A DNA stretch of 64,000 nt, taken from assembly GCF_000372725.1 (NCBI RefSeq), contig NW_005197877.1, positions 253,794-317,793 on the forward strand. Reading direction: 5' to 3'. The notes under the pieces are model-generated. The model did not search any database, was not told the DNA's origin, and saw only the letters and a program-made list of their open reading frames with translations. The stretch is from Emiliania huxleyi CCMP1516 (lineage: Eukaryota; Haptophyta; Isochrysidales; Noelaerhabdaceae). Shown piece by piece: positions 31,611-42,536 of the stretch (position 1 is the stretch's first letter; each line of letters starts with the position of its first letter). The position numbers were made by a program, and so were the translations under genes.

Positions 31611-33698
31611 GGGGGTCTGCAAAACTCATGTTACTCCCTTCGGTGGCCCACAAAGATGCCTCCCACCCCCGCTCTCTCTCTCTAGAGTAAAGGGGAAGGA
31701 CCCTGAGGGCTTGTTGCACGAGTATCTTACCTTATATTTTCCCGTGTCCGGTTTTCCGTTTCGGGCGACGGCACCACTCACCGAGCTATCCGGCGGGGAA
31801 TCATGTCGGCGAAGGCGGGCTCTGGCATCTCGGTGATGCGCGCCGATCTCGACGCGTCGACCTCGACGGAGGTGGACGCGCACGAGGCGCAGTGGCGGGC
31901 CGGCGTCAACCGCCAAGCGCGTCCAGATGCCCCTTCGCAAAGGCGGGCGGCGTCATTGGCTGCTGCAGCCAAGCGGCGGCGGATAAGGACATGAACAAAA
32001 CATACCTGCGCAAGCCGTCGCCGCCCGGGCGGCCGCAGGCGGTGCCATCTCAACCCACTCTCGGCACCGCTGCACGTGCGTGCTCCCTCTCCCACCCAAC
32101 TCGGCTCCACTCTCGTCCACCTGCGCCCACCCCATCATCTGCTCTCAGGCTGATTGCGGCGTGTGTTGCGCAATGCCGACCCACCAGACGCTGGCCAGAG
32201 CATGACTGTGATGCCTCTGTCTGGGCCGGGGGGGCGTTCGACAGCGCGCGAGGCTGCCTCCCTGCCCTTTGCGACGCTTGCGACCACTGCTGAGTTGCAT
32301 GCAGTACAGAGTAGCAGTGGTGGGGAGGGCTTGAGCCCCCCCCCCCCCCCCCCGGGCAGAAGGTAAACTCGTGTCTACTCACCTCGTCGGCTCCATCGGC
32401 TGCCTCTCCTCGTGCGCCGGCTGCCTCTCCATCCAACCGCTTCTGCGTCCTTCTCTGCCCGGTGCTCGCGATGTCGCTCTGCCGAGAGGGTCATCGCCGG
32501 CGTAGGCGGAGCGGCGGGCCCTTCATTACAGAGACAACAAAGACATTTCACCCCTCGGGCTGTTGTTGCAGACAGAAAAACAAATTTGGCGCGCGTGCGC
32601 GCAAGGTCTGCTAGTATGGGACAAAAGCGTCGAAAATGTCCCAAAAAAGCGTGTCTCGAGACTAGGTCCAGCCCTGGGTGAGCCAGATCTGACGTTTTGT
32701 GACATCGCGTCAGATCCGTGTTTTCTCGTCTTGCGGTACATCTCTCCGCTCGCCACCTCACGCCTCTGGGGGGAGGTGGGGGCCCCCGGAGGCACCGTGC
32801 GCCGCGCCGCAGTGCGGAAACGGGGCTCCGGCTCTACTAGTCTCTACTAGCACCGACTTCCCGATTAAGCTAGGTTAATCAGAGGGCAGATTTGGAGAGA
32901 TCTCGAGGAGTACACACAGATAGACCCTCCAATCATGAGAAACCTCCAACCTGATCGGTCGTACTGACCGCCGACAGATCACTCCAGACAGCAGACAGGC
33001 CGACGTCTGCACGCGGCCGGCCGGGCGAGAGGCTTGACATGATCCGACCCTGCGACCCTGACGCTGCTGCTCTAGCTATCAGATAACTGCTGACTGCTGC
33101 CACAATGTGTGACCGGTGCTGGCCCACTTGGCGGCCTTCCCGGTCAGTGGTGAGGCGCAGTTCAGAGCTGTCGATGGCGCGATGCCGCACTGGTCCCACA
33201 TTGGTGACACGAGACCACCACGTTTGCCGGTCCAAGGGAGAGGCACTGGCGCTGTCCTGAGAAAGTGCATGGTCCCTCTTGACTGCCCATGCGCGCGAGG
33301 CTGTGTAGGCATAGCCTCGAGAGTGCCAGCAGCCAGTCGCCGAGGCAGTTTGTGACGCGCATTGCGTCAGAAGCGTGCACGCGCTGGAAGGACACCTTCC
33401 TACTGGCCGTACGATCAGGTCGTCACTGAATGCTTGATACTAAGGCCGCGAGCTATGCAGGTGGTCAATTGTGCAGCAGGGCACGGTCAGCAGCGCCGAC
33501 AGGCTGTCGCAAGGCGTGATAGCATGGCCGCAAGTACGGCGAATTCCTTGAAAACAAGTAAAAAATCGCGCAAAAAAGAAAAAATTCCCGAAAAAATCGG
33601 CGCCTGCGGCGGGCCGTGGGACCCCATCTCCCCCCCGCATGGATACCCTCTTGGGCCCCCGCCTCCCCCCAGAGCCTCACGCTCCGCCGTCCGGCCAT

Positions 33699-33739
33699 GG
33701 ATGGTTCGATGGAGCTCGCCGAGCTCCATCGAACCATCC
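33699..33739. repeat. Perfect 20-bp inverted repeat with 1-nt loop
   Basis: GGATGGTTCGATGGAGCTCG at 33699-33718 is followed by one base and its exact reverse complement to 33739. Such a hairpin would extrude as a cruciform or form a very stable RNA stem. Confidence 0.9.
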
Positions 33740-34324
33740 AACTCCGGTCACCGGGTCTGAACGCGCTCAGCCTCAGGAAGGAGGTACCAAACCGCGCGAA
33801 TTCTGCACGCCTCGCTGCACCGCTGGCTTGACTGAATCAGGCAGCAGCAGGCTGCTGCTGTTGCCACAGCAGCAGTCTGCTGCGGCCCCAATACGCAAGT
33901 TAATGACCAGCATTGCTGCCGGGGGCATTCGAGCCGCCACAGCCGGTGTGCGGCTGTGCACTGCCACCTGCCCGCGGCTACGCACATGTGCGCTCGCATT
34001 GGATGAGCCCTGCTGATGGAGACCTGCATCGCCTAGCTGCACGAGAGCAATGCCGCAGGCGGCGGCCGTGGCATACACTGCGAGCACACTTGGTGCAGCT
34101 GCGAGATGCAGCAAGAGCACGTCGTTCCTGCCTCTGATGCCACTCTCGCGGCTTGTAGCGCGTCACTCGCGCATGCTCTCCAGGAGCTATGGCGGGCGCG
34201 TGTGTGGGGCTGTAGCCTGTGTTTGGCCGGTTCTGACCCGTTTACTATCAGTACCATGCCTGGGCCACAAGAATCGCACACGGGGAGCGGCTCAGGGACC
34301 CAGTAAGCCGCGGAATCGCCAAAT

Positions 34325-34565
34325 GTCACAACCCGGCTCACCCAGGGCTGGACCTAGTCTCGAGTTTGTTGCAGCCCCACAGCCGGCGCGCGCTGCCGGG
34401 AAGCACCGCTCGCGTGTCGGCCGCACTCCCTGGCACCCAGGGAGTGCGGCCGACCGACCAGACCGAGTAGGCTCGACGCCGCGCTCGCTGTGGGGCTGCA
34501 ACAGTGACAACTCGACAACAAAGTCGCCGCCGAGCGTGCCACCGACGGCGTCCCGGCGGAGGTGA
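34325..34565. repeat. Dispersed chimeric repeat, copy B
   Basis: The part after CTCGAG (TTTGTTGCAGCCCCACAGCC to GGCGGAGGTGATGGAGTGTG) matches 36353-36545. The part before CTCGAG matches, inverted, 32660-32690. The three loci recombine two modules around the same CTCGAG junction. Confidence 0.75.
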
Positions 34566-34579
34566 TGGAGTGTGCTAGC

Positions 34580-34725
34580 AGTTGTTCATGAACCATTCAT
34601 GAACCAGGCCCGGCTCACGAACGGTTCATGAACGGTTCTGTTCATGGAGGCAGCAGGCGGAGCACGGTTCATGAACCACCCGGTTTATGAACCGATACTG
34701 AACGTTCTGTTCATGGCGCACTTGG
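34580..34725. promoter_or_regulatory. Cluster of GGTTCATGAACC-type palindromes upstream of the BTB gene
   Basis: Within about 140 bp there are at least seven hits to TTCATGAAC, TTCATGG or GGTTCATGAAC, including the 12-bp perfect palindrome GGTTCATGAACC near 34665. They sit 180-330 bp before the BTB start codon. The dyad form and clustering suggest a dimeric DNA-binding protein, or a decayed satellite. Function is inference. Confidence 0.4.
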
Positions 34726-34906
34726 AGCACTTGGAGTGCAGTCGGCAACCTCACATCCAGGGCCGGTGAGCTGAGAACGTTTTTGCTCTTCTTATGAATC
34801 ACCAAAAAACACAGTTAGTGCAGGTGGCCTTGTCGTGCCAGACAGCGGTCCCTGCTGCGATCTGCTGCGCTCCGATTGACACGACAGGGGACATAGGTCC
34901 TACTCG

Positions 34907-35998
34907 ATGCCATCGCGCAAGCGCGCCCGTGCTCCGTCCACGGCGCTGGTCGTGCGGGCCGAGCCCTCTGAGGGCAGCCTGCGCGCGGGCCTGGCCAAGC
35001 TGTGGCGCGCGGGCACCTGCTGCGACGTGGAGCTCGTGGTGGAGGGCAGGAGCTTCAGCGCCCACCGCGTCGTCCTTGCGGCCGAGTCGCCGTGCCTCGC
35101 CGCGCTGGTGTGCGGCGGCTTCGCCGAGGCCGGGATGCCGCGCATTGAGCTTCAGGAGATCTCCTCCTCGATCTTCGAGCGAGCGCTGGACTTCCTGTAC
35201 CTGCAAGAGTGCACGCTGGCTTCGCAGGACGAGCTGCAACCGCTGCTCCGTGCGGCGTGCCACTTCCAGATCGCGCCGCTGCAGGCGGCATGCGAGGCCG
35301 CTGTCGCAGAGCGCCTCGACGCGTCCAATTGCCTTCGCGGCCTGGCCCTCGCCGACGCGCTGACGCTCTCGTCACTCCGGCAGAGCGCCACTGACGTGGC
35401 TCTGGCATCCTTTGAGGAGGCGGCGGCTGCGGAGGACGGCGCGGCGCTCGCCGCGCTGCCCGCGGCTATGGTCGGAGCGCTGCTGGCGAGCGACGAGCTC
35501 AAGGTGGCGAAGGAGGAGGCGGTTTTGGGCGCGGCGAAGGCGTGGCTCGCCGCTCAGCAGCCGGCGGCCTCGAGCGAGGTGGCGCGCGGGCTGCTCGAGC
35601 ACGTTCGGTTCCCGCTCGTCGATGACCTGGCGGCGCTCGAGCGTGACGAGCTTCTGCTGCAGCACCCAGCGCTGGTGATGCGAGCGTACCGCGAGAAAGT
35701 GACGGGCGAGGCGACTCCCCGCACGCGCCGCCGAGGAAAGGCCCTTTCCTACGAGGATCTCGAGATTGGCATGGCGGTGCAAGTGAGCGGCGACGCCGAG
35801 TTCGTGAAGGAGCAGTGCAAGCAGGTGGCGCCTGGAGCCGACGGGATAGCGGGATGGACTGAAGGAGGAGTCATGGAAGCGATGGTCGGCCACGAGTACA
35901 AGATCGTCGCTCTTGGCTCTTGCTTTCGGGCGGCGAAGCTTATCCAGGACGGTGGGAGAAGCTTCTGGTTTCCGTACACCGTGCTGCTGCGCGCGTGA
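34907..35998 (+). CDS. BTB-BACK domain protein
   Basis: Intronless 363 residues. A basic leader (MPSRKRARAPST) precedes a BTB/POZ domain at about residues 24-125: LWRAGTCCDVELVVEGRSFS, AHRVVLAAESPCLAALV, FERALDFLYLQECTL. A BACK-like helical region (about 130-240) includes LRGLALADALTLSSL and LASDELKVAKEEAVLGAAKA. Kelch repeats are absent. The C-terminus (YEDLEIGMAVQVSGDAEFVK to SFWFPYTVLL) resembles a beta-rich domain found next to RING/ZZ regions in other ligases. BTB-BACK proteins usually serve as Cullin-3 adaptors, so a ubiquitin-ligase substrate adaptor is the best guess. The frame and start are clear. Confidence 0.85.
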   Translation: MPSRKRARAPSTALVVRAEPSEGSLRAGLAKLWRAGTCCDVELVVEGRSFSAHRVVLAAESPCLAALVCGGFAEAGMPRIELQEISSSIFERALDFLYLQECTLASQDELQPLLRAACHFQIAPLQAACEAAVAERLDASNCLRGLALADALTLSSLRQSATDVALASFEEAAAAEDGAALAALPAAMVGALLASDELKVAKEEAVLGAAKAWLAAQQPAASSEVARGLLEHVRFPLVDDLAALERDELLLQHPALVMRAYREKVTGEATPRTRRRGKALSYEDLEIGMAVQVSGDAEFVKEQCKQVAPGADGIAGWTEGGVMEAMVGHEYKIVALGSCFRAAKLIQDGGRSFWFPYTVLLRA

Positions 35999-36309
35999 GC
36001 GAGGCCACGGCGCCCTCCGCCACGAGCTCCACGTCCCAGCCGCAGGCGATGCCCGCGCGCCACCAGTGCGGCCACCGCAGGACTCGACTGACCCGGCCCC
36101 ACGCGCCGTCTTCCGCGCGGCGCTACGGCCTGGGTCAGTGCGCAATGTTAGTAGCGAAGTTTCGAGCGTACATACATCGTTTCTGTACGTAGTTTCCGTT
36201 ACTCTTCGCGGCCCACAAGCGCGACTACTTTTGGCTAGTTCCAATTCACTCTGACACGCTAATCTTGAAAACGCGTCCAACGGAGCTCCGTGTTCCTCCC
36301 AGCGGAATC

Positions 36310-36545
36310 CGCGCCAAAAGCGTCGAAAATGTCCCAAAAAAGCGTTTCTCGAGTTTGTTGCAGCCCCACAGCCGGCGCGCGCTGCCAGGAAGCACCGCTC
36401 GCGTGTCGGCGGCACTCCCTGGCACCCAGGGAGTGCCGCGAACCGACCAGACCGAATGGGCTCGACGCCGCGCTCGCTGTGGGGCTGCCACAAACTCGCC
36501 GCCGAGCGTGCCACCGACGGCGTCCCGGCGGAGGTGATGGAGTGT
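36310..36545. repeat. Dispersed chimeric repeat, copy C
   Basis: CAAAAGCGTCGAAAATGTCC up to CTCGAG matches 32623-32664, while the rest matches 34367-34565. Confidence 0.75.
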
Positions 36546-37146
36546 GAGACCTGAGGCTGCGGAGGTGACGCCTGAGGTACCGGTCCGTGCACAGCGACTC
36601 AGCCGGCGACCGCCACGGGCTCAGATGAGACCTGTCGACGCGTTCCGGCTCAGCTTCACCGTGGTCATCGGGCGTCTGTCGACGTCAGGACCACCCATAC
36701 AGCTCGCGGGTTTGAGGTCGCAAGAGCCAAGATGGTGGCGTTTGGACATCCCAACCATCACACAAGACAGCCTGTAGGTGATGGCGGGACGGCGCAGTGT
36801 TTGTGGCACTCGGCAGTAGGCACCCGCGGCACGGCCCCGCTGTCGGCTCTCGCGGGCTGCGGAACCGGCCCCAGAAGGGGACGGTCCGGGCGAGTGTGGC
36901 AGCTCCTGCGCTAGTATGGGCACCCTCGATCACAACACTACTGATCCTGGTCATTAGAGCTGCCAGGGATAGCGTCAGGAGCCGGTAGGAGTCAAAACCC
37001 CTCATATTTGAGACATCGTGTCCCATATACTCGTGCAACAAGCCTGAGAGCTGAGTTGAACAGGGGTTGTGCGCCAAGCCCTCCTGCTCGGCTCCAGCGA
37101 GTAGACAAGTGTTACCATCAACAGAGGAGAAGGATATGACCCCAGG

Positions 37147-37580
37147 GCCGATGTGACCAAGCGCTGGTAGCGTGGTTTTACCTCACACACCCACGGTCTC
37201 ACAGTGTGCCGGCAGTCGCCGAGCAGTGTCGCTCACACAAGCCGCAGCACAAGTGACTGAGGGCCAGTGAGGGCGAGCCCATCGCTGTCACAGCTGTGGC
37301 AGCCGCACAGTGGGCTGTGCCATCTGTGCAGAGTGTGTGAGCAGCAGAGGAGCTTCACTCCAGGCTTCAGGCGCAAAGAGCTGCATGCCACCGAAGGCGC
37401 TGTCGAGGTTCGCCGAGCGCGGCGCGCAGGTTGGAGGAAGCCGTCACCGACGAGCGCGTTGGACTTTTCACTCCGGACAGAAAACGCGGCACAGCGGACG
37501 GTGCGGGGCGTGCCGCAAACTTAGCGGCGAGGCGCGGGACCGTCTGTGGCGAAGTGGGTCGCGTCCTCCGATTTCCGTCA
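37147..37580. repeat. Dispersed ~440-bp repeat, copy B
   Basis: Second copy of the element at 13569-14011, same orientation, high identity with scattered small indels. Confidence 0.75.
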
Positions 37581-37928
37581 ACTCACGGTCCGTCCTTCCC
37601 CCACGTACACGTATGCCCCCCGCCCCCCCCCCCCCCCGCCCAGGAAAAGTTACGGCTTTTTCTTTACGCGCCCCACACGATAGACTCGTCTCTGTGGCCC
37701 AACCGGCCTTTGCATTCCTAGCCGCAGCTCCAAGCGGCAACGTCGGCGGCAGGAAGTAGGAAGTTTCCCGGGAGGGCCTGCCCGGCGAGGGGGGCGCGGT
37801 TCGGAGATGGCAAGGCACGGCGAGTGCAAACGTGCGGCTATTATGACGCGTTTAGGGGCTCCAAAAAAACCTCCTTTTCAGTGGTAAGCGCCACCTGGCA
37901 CCTCACTGGGCTGGCAGTCGGTACAAAT

Positions 37929-40900
37929 CTAGGCCTGACATGGCTCGACGCGCAGAAACTTGGGAGAGCTGCGCCGCAGCACCAGCAAGGTCGCCACGTA
38001 GAGGCCTCCCACCAGCTTGGCCTGCGCGACCGCCGCACCGCGCACCGTCGAGCCTTCGTGGGAATGCACCGACGTCGAGGGCGTCTCAACACAGTCGTAT
38101 ACGGTGGATACGGTGGAATGCATCTAGCCGACGCGCCCCCAAACGAGACGCGCTCGAGCGCCTGCTCGCCTGTCTCGCAGCACGGCCCGCGCGCGCCCTT
38201 GCACGAGAAGCGGAGGCCGCTGAACTCGTTGACGGCGAGGCCCTCGGAGCACCAGCGGATGAAGGACACCTAGATGAGATTACCCGAGATTACCCGAGAT
38301 TACCCGAGATTGCCCGAGATGACCCGCACCAGCGGACGAAGGACACCTAGATGCCGGGAGCTCTCTCGGCTGCTCGCGGGGCGTTTCGGGGCAAGCGCCA
38401 GCGGAGGAACAGAGGCCTTTGGAATCCAGCGCAGTGCGCGGGGCGTGCTCTCCTCGGCGATGTTGAAGCCTGACGGAATCCGAAGCAATCTCGGGTAATC
38501 TCGGGTAATCTCGGGTAATCTCATCTAGGTGAAGCCTGACGGAATCAGAAGGAAAGAGGCGAGTCTGGAGAGGACAACCCGCTCGGAGTCCAGCACGCTC
38601 TCTGGGTCCAATACCGCCCGCCCTCGGGGCGATCTCGGCGCATCTCGCCCTCTCTCGGCAGATCTCGTGGAGGCCGTTAAACACGATCATCAGCACGAGG
38701 AAGGGCGGGAAGAGCGCGAGCGCCGTGTCGGTCGTCGGGGCGACGGCGCCGATGAAGAGGCCGAGCGCGCCTGTTCACAGACCTTGTTATTGAGAAGAAA
38801 ATACGTCCTATGGCGCTGAGCGCTGGTCTGTGAGAGGTTGAGGTGCGAGCCCTGGAGGCCTTGGGGGTGAGGGGAGACTACCCGCGGGCCTAGAAGGCCC
38901 GCACGCAAAGGGGTGGGACATTGAGATTGAACATTCTGTTCACAGCGGCGGTGCGACGTGAAGTGGCGCCGCTCACAGGACGCGCGCATGAACAGAGGCC
39001 GAGCGAGCCCACGAGAGTGGATCTCGGCTCCTCTCGGCTCCTCTCGGCTCCTCTCGGCTCCTCTCGGCTCCTCTCGGCTCCTCTCGGCTCCTCTCGGCCC
39101 CTCTCGGCCCCTCTCGGCTCCTCTCGGCTCCTCTCGGCTCCTCTCGGCTCCTCTCGGCTCCTCTCGGCCCCTCTCGGCTCCTCTCGGCTCCTCTCGGCTC
39201 CTCTCGGCTCCTCTCGGCTCCTCTCGGCTCCTCTCGGCTCCTCTCGGCTCCTCTCGGCGCCTCTCGGCTCCTCTCGGCTCCTCTCGGCTCCTCTCGGCTC
39301 CTCTCGGCTCCTCTCGGCCCCTCTCGGCCCCTCTCGGCTCCTCTCGGCTCCTCTCGGCCCCTCTCGGCTCCTCTCGGCTCATCTCGGCTCATCTCGGCTC
39401 CTCTCGGCTCCTCTCGGCTCATCTCGCGCCCGACGCGAGCCCCTCGAGGACGAGAGTGAGCACGAACCGCTCGAACTTGCCCTTGCCGCGGTTGAGGCCT
39501 ACGGACATGTCTCGGACACGTCGTGGGCGTGGTGCCGGACACGACTTGCCCTTGGCTGCGGTTGACACGCCGACGAGCGGGTAGAGAGCGGCGCCGCCGA
39601 GCGCGGAGACGGCCGCAGAGACGGGCGCCTCCGCGACAACCTTGGGGGCGATGCAGCCGAGACTGGCCGAGAGACTGGCCGAGGCTGGCCGGCGGGATAG
39701 CACGTGCCTTGGAGAGGAAGTACGGCGCGACCGAGTACATGCCTTTGGCGCGCTCGGCGTTGACGATGCTCTTCTCCTTGGGGAAGGCCTACACGCGGCA
39801 GGGTGCACGGGGGGTCTCGCCGAGAGTCGGCGGGAGGAGGGGGCTTTACCGAGGTGTGAAGAGGCGCCCGGATCGTGGAGGCGATTGCGAGGTTTCCCGC
39901 GCCGATGGCGATGAGCGAGAGGAGGCCGAACCGGTCCTGAATCGACGACTGGCTGTCGCCGAGCGAGTAGATTCCGCCTAGCAGCCGAGCCGGCCGTGAG
40001 ACTGCGAGTGTACACGCGGCGCGTTGACGCCCACGCGGCTCCGCCGTAGATGACGGCGATCATCAGCTGCTGCACCACCTTGATCGCGAGCGCTCCTCGC
40101 GAGCGCGCGACCTCGCGCCACGCGCGCCGCAGCAGCAGGCCAAACTGCGTCGCGCCCGACGCGGCGGCGCGCCCCGCCACCCTCCCCGCCCTCCCTACCG
40201 CTCGTCCGGCATGCCGAGCGCCGACGGCGAGGGCGCCGCCGCCGCCGCCGGCGCGGCGGCGGGCGGCGGTGCGGGCGGCGGCGGCGGCGGCGCGTTCGAA
40301 CGAGCCGAGGCGGTCGGCGGCGGCGGCGGGCTCATAGCCCGTCGAGATGATGTCGACGACGTGCTCTGCGGCGGAGATGCCGGCGGGGCACTTGTGGCCG
40401 AGCTGGGCGAAGTGGGAGGCGGCGGAGGCGGCGGCGCCGCAGTACATGACTGTGCCTGTGCGGGCAGGGGAGAGGAGGGGGGGGGGGGGGGGAGGGGCCG
40501 GGTGCCCCCAGGTGCGCGCAGAGTCGGGCGCCGCAGTGTGGAGGCGAAGTCTCTGCCTCGCGAGAGGAGGAGATTACCCGAGATTACCCGATATTACCCG
40601 AGATTACCCGAGATCTCGGTCTCTGCCTCGCGAGAGGAGGAGATTACCCGAGATTACCCGAGATGACCCGAGATTACCCGAGATCTCGGTCTCCGCCTCG
40701 CGAGAGGAGGAGATTACCCGAGATTACCCGAGATTACCCGAGATTGCCCGAGATTACCCGAGATCTCGGTCTCCGCCTCGCGAGAGGAGCAGCAGGTCGT
40801 CGAAGAGGGCAAAGATGGAGCCTCGGGGCTGGTGGATGCTCAGGAGGACGGTGGTGCCCTCGGAGGCGAGCCGCCGGAGCGACGTGACCACCTGAGTCGC

Positions 40901-41975
40901 AAGCGCAAGGCCGTCTCACCCAGAGGTGCGAGGGGATCGCCGAGAGGGGAGAAGCGAGAGGCCACCTGCTGCGCGGCAAAGGCCGCGGGAAATCGCGGGT
41001 ACTCTCGGGAAATCTCGGGCACTCTCGGGCAATCTCGGGTAATCTCGGGTAATCTCGGGCCACCTGCTGCGCGGCAAAGGCGTCCAGGCCGGAGGTTGGC
41101 TCGTCGAGGAAGAGAAGCCTGCTCACAGCGCGCACTGTGTCGAGGCGCCGAGGGGTGCGAGGAGGGCGCATTCGTGTATGAGCGGCCGAGGATCCGAGAG
41201 CAGCTCGCACCCGATGGCGAGCCGCTTCCGCTCGCCGCCAGAGATGCCGCGCCTGCGGACATGTCTCGGACGGTCTCCGGCCGTGACCCGGACAGAGTAC
41301 CGCCGCCGCCAGAGATGCCGCGCCGCTTGCCGTCGCCGACGATGGTGTCTGCGGCGCGTCCGAGGTCGAGCCTGGCGGCGGCAGGGGAGGGGTGCATGAG
41401 GCGATTGGCGTGAAGAGGCGCAGAGGCGCGCGGCAGGGAAGAAGGCGCCTGCTGATGATCTCCTCAACCCGGCGCTCCTTCTCCGCCAGCGATGTGGAGG
41501 CCGGGAGGCGGAGGCGCGCGGCAAAGAGCAGCGTCTCTCGCACCGTCATCTGCGTGTAGAAGACGTCCTCCTGCCGCACGTACGCCACGCGAAGGCCCGA
41601 CACCTCGCCGGCACCTCCGCACAAATCGCCACCGACGGTGAGCCTTCCGGTGAGCGTTGCCTTTGGCCCTGCCTTGAGCTGGCCGGCGAGCGCGTTGAGA
41701 AGGGTCGTCTTGCCGCTGCCCGATGGCCCCATGATGGCGAGCATACGGCCCGGCGCCGCTTCGCCCGAGCACCCGTGGAGAATAGTCTTCCCCTTCTCTC
41801 CGCCAGTCGAGAAGGTGAGGCCCTCGAAATACACGCCCGGTGCCGTCTTCTCCTCAGCCAGCCCGGCCGGCGAGGGAGACGTAAACTCCTCGGCCAGCCC
41901 GGCCAGCGAGGGAGCGGACGGCGGCGAGCGCGACCAGAGCGAGGCGGATGCCAGCAGTGCCACACCGATCAGCAT
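37929..41975 (-). CDS. ABCG-family half-transporter, about ten or more introns
   Basis: Starts at ATG 41975 with a hydrophobic leader (MLIGVALLASASLWS). The ATPase domain shows Walker A (GPSGSGKTTLLNALAG), the Q-loop (YVRQEDVFYTQMTVRETLLF), signature RRGISGGERKRLAIGCELL, Walker B RLLFLDEPTSGLDAFAAQQV and the switch His in LLSIHQPRGSIFALFDDLLL. The membrane part includes FGLLLRRAWREVARSRG, ALAIKVVQQLMIAVIYGG, FGLLSLIAIGAGNLAIAST, FPKEKSIVNAERAKGMYSVA, PYFLSKV, LFIGAVAPTTDTALALFPSF, ESTPRALRWIPKAS and IRWCSEGLAVNEFSGLRF, ending with LVGGLYVATLLVLRR and a stop at 37929. This order is diagnostic of ABCG (NBD-TMD) half-transporters, which work as dimers exporting lipids or small hydrophobic compounds. 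Nearly every intron is a short satellite flanked by exon duplications. Exon limits approximate. Confidence 0.85.
38276..38528. repeat. ABCG introns with CTCGGGTAAT arrays and duplicated exon edges
   Basis: GCACCAGCGGATGAAGGACA occurs at 38250-38269 and, with one change, at 38326-38345, flanking (GATTACCCGA)n. TGAAGCCTGACGGAATC flanks a second array, (TCTCGGGTAA)n, at 38490-38526. Confidence 0.75.
39024..39426. repeat. 10-bp intronic minisatellite CTCCTCTCGG (about 40 copies)
   Basis: About 400 bp of tandem CTCGGCTCCT units with CCC and CAT variants inside the ABCG gene. It is the largest array in the window. Confidence 0.95.
40565..40790. repeat. Nested repeat: ~70-bp exon-edge unit containing a 10-bp GATTACCCGA array
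   Basis: The block CTCTGCCTCGCGAGAGGAGG plus several GATTACCCGA units is repeated about four times with length variation. The outer part is exon-edge sequence of ABCG (LLLLSRG), the inner part is intron filler. Confidence 0.8.
41239..41322 (-). repeat. GC-AG intron of ABCG with duplicated exon edge
   Basis: GCGCGGCATCTCTGGCGGCG is present at the donor (GC) and directly after the GTCCGCAG acceptor. Splicing rebuilds the ABC signature RRGISGGERKR exactly once. Confidence 0.8.
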
Positions 41976-42536
41976 TTTACAACAAAGCTCCCTCGCACGA
42001 ACTGGCGCACATGGCAACTAGGATCGGGCGGACGGTTATTTCTTTTCCTGTGAGAGAGAGTTGTCTTGTTTAAATTCTTTTCCTGCGTCCTCCCACACCG
42101 CGGTGTGTGTGTGTACCGCGGGTGTCCCAGTCGTTGGTCGGACTGTGTTCGCCTTCCCATCATAAATAAATAAATACAACGGACACGCCAAACGAGGGGT
42201 GGGAGAAGGACAGGGTCCCCACCTGCACAAGCAGGATCTTGTAGGACGATCCCTTCCCATCAATCAATCAATGTTGATTAGAGAGATTTTCTTTCCTCAC
42301 ACCTGTGTTAGTGCCAGTGCGCGCCAGTCCCGTGCCCAGTGTCTCTGTGAGAGAGAGTTCTTTTGTTGTTTAAATTCTTTTGTTTAAATTTTTGAGCGCT
42401 TTTGCGAAACCCGGCGCAAAGAAATTTTGTGGAGCTCCAGCGATCTGCGGCGCGAGTGAGCGAACGAAAGAAGAAAAACCTGCGCGACAGCTCGAGGCGA
42501 AGAGAAATTTTTGAGCGCCCGAAACCCACATTCTGT
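41976..42536. other. Intergenic repeats 5' of ABCG
   Basis: Contains a SINE-like copy (42160-42250) and a segment (42306-42375) with CAGTGCGCGCCAGTCCCGTG, CTGTGAGAGAG that resembles the 3' tail of the retrotransposon near 56235-56310. TTTTTGAGCGC...CGAAACCC occurs twice (42393 and 42508). Confidence 0.45.
42160..42250 (-). repeat. SINE-like dispersed repeat, copy 5
   Basis: AAATAAATAAATACAACGGA followed by CACGCCAAACGAGGGGTGGG and CACCTGCACAAGCAGGATCT. Closely related to 4755-4850. Confidence 0.6.

Larger units (their letters stand above)
31611..34580. other. Repeat-rich intergenic region
   Basis: Holds a possible short ORF at 31803-31991 (MSAKAGSGISVMRADLDA, unrecognised), a C-run at 32336-32354, a chimeric repeat block (32610-32700; see 34325-34565), a near-perfect hairpin at 33699-33739 and CAGCAG/CTGCTG palindromes at 33840-33885. 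No gene with a known domain. Confidence 0.4.
35999..37928. other. Intergenic repeats
   Basis: Holds the chimeric repeat copy at 36310-36545, the 440-bp dispersed repeat copy B at 37147-37580 and a C-run at 37619-37640. No gene supported; the ORF at 36544-36777 has no recognisable domain. Confidence 0.45.

Noticed and set aside
38690-39740. EEPRGAERSR / LGSSRLLSAP repeat proteins on both strands
   Set aside because: Translations of the 10-bp intronic satellite of the ABCG gene, not proteins.
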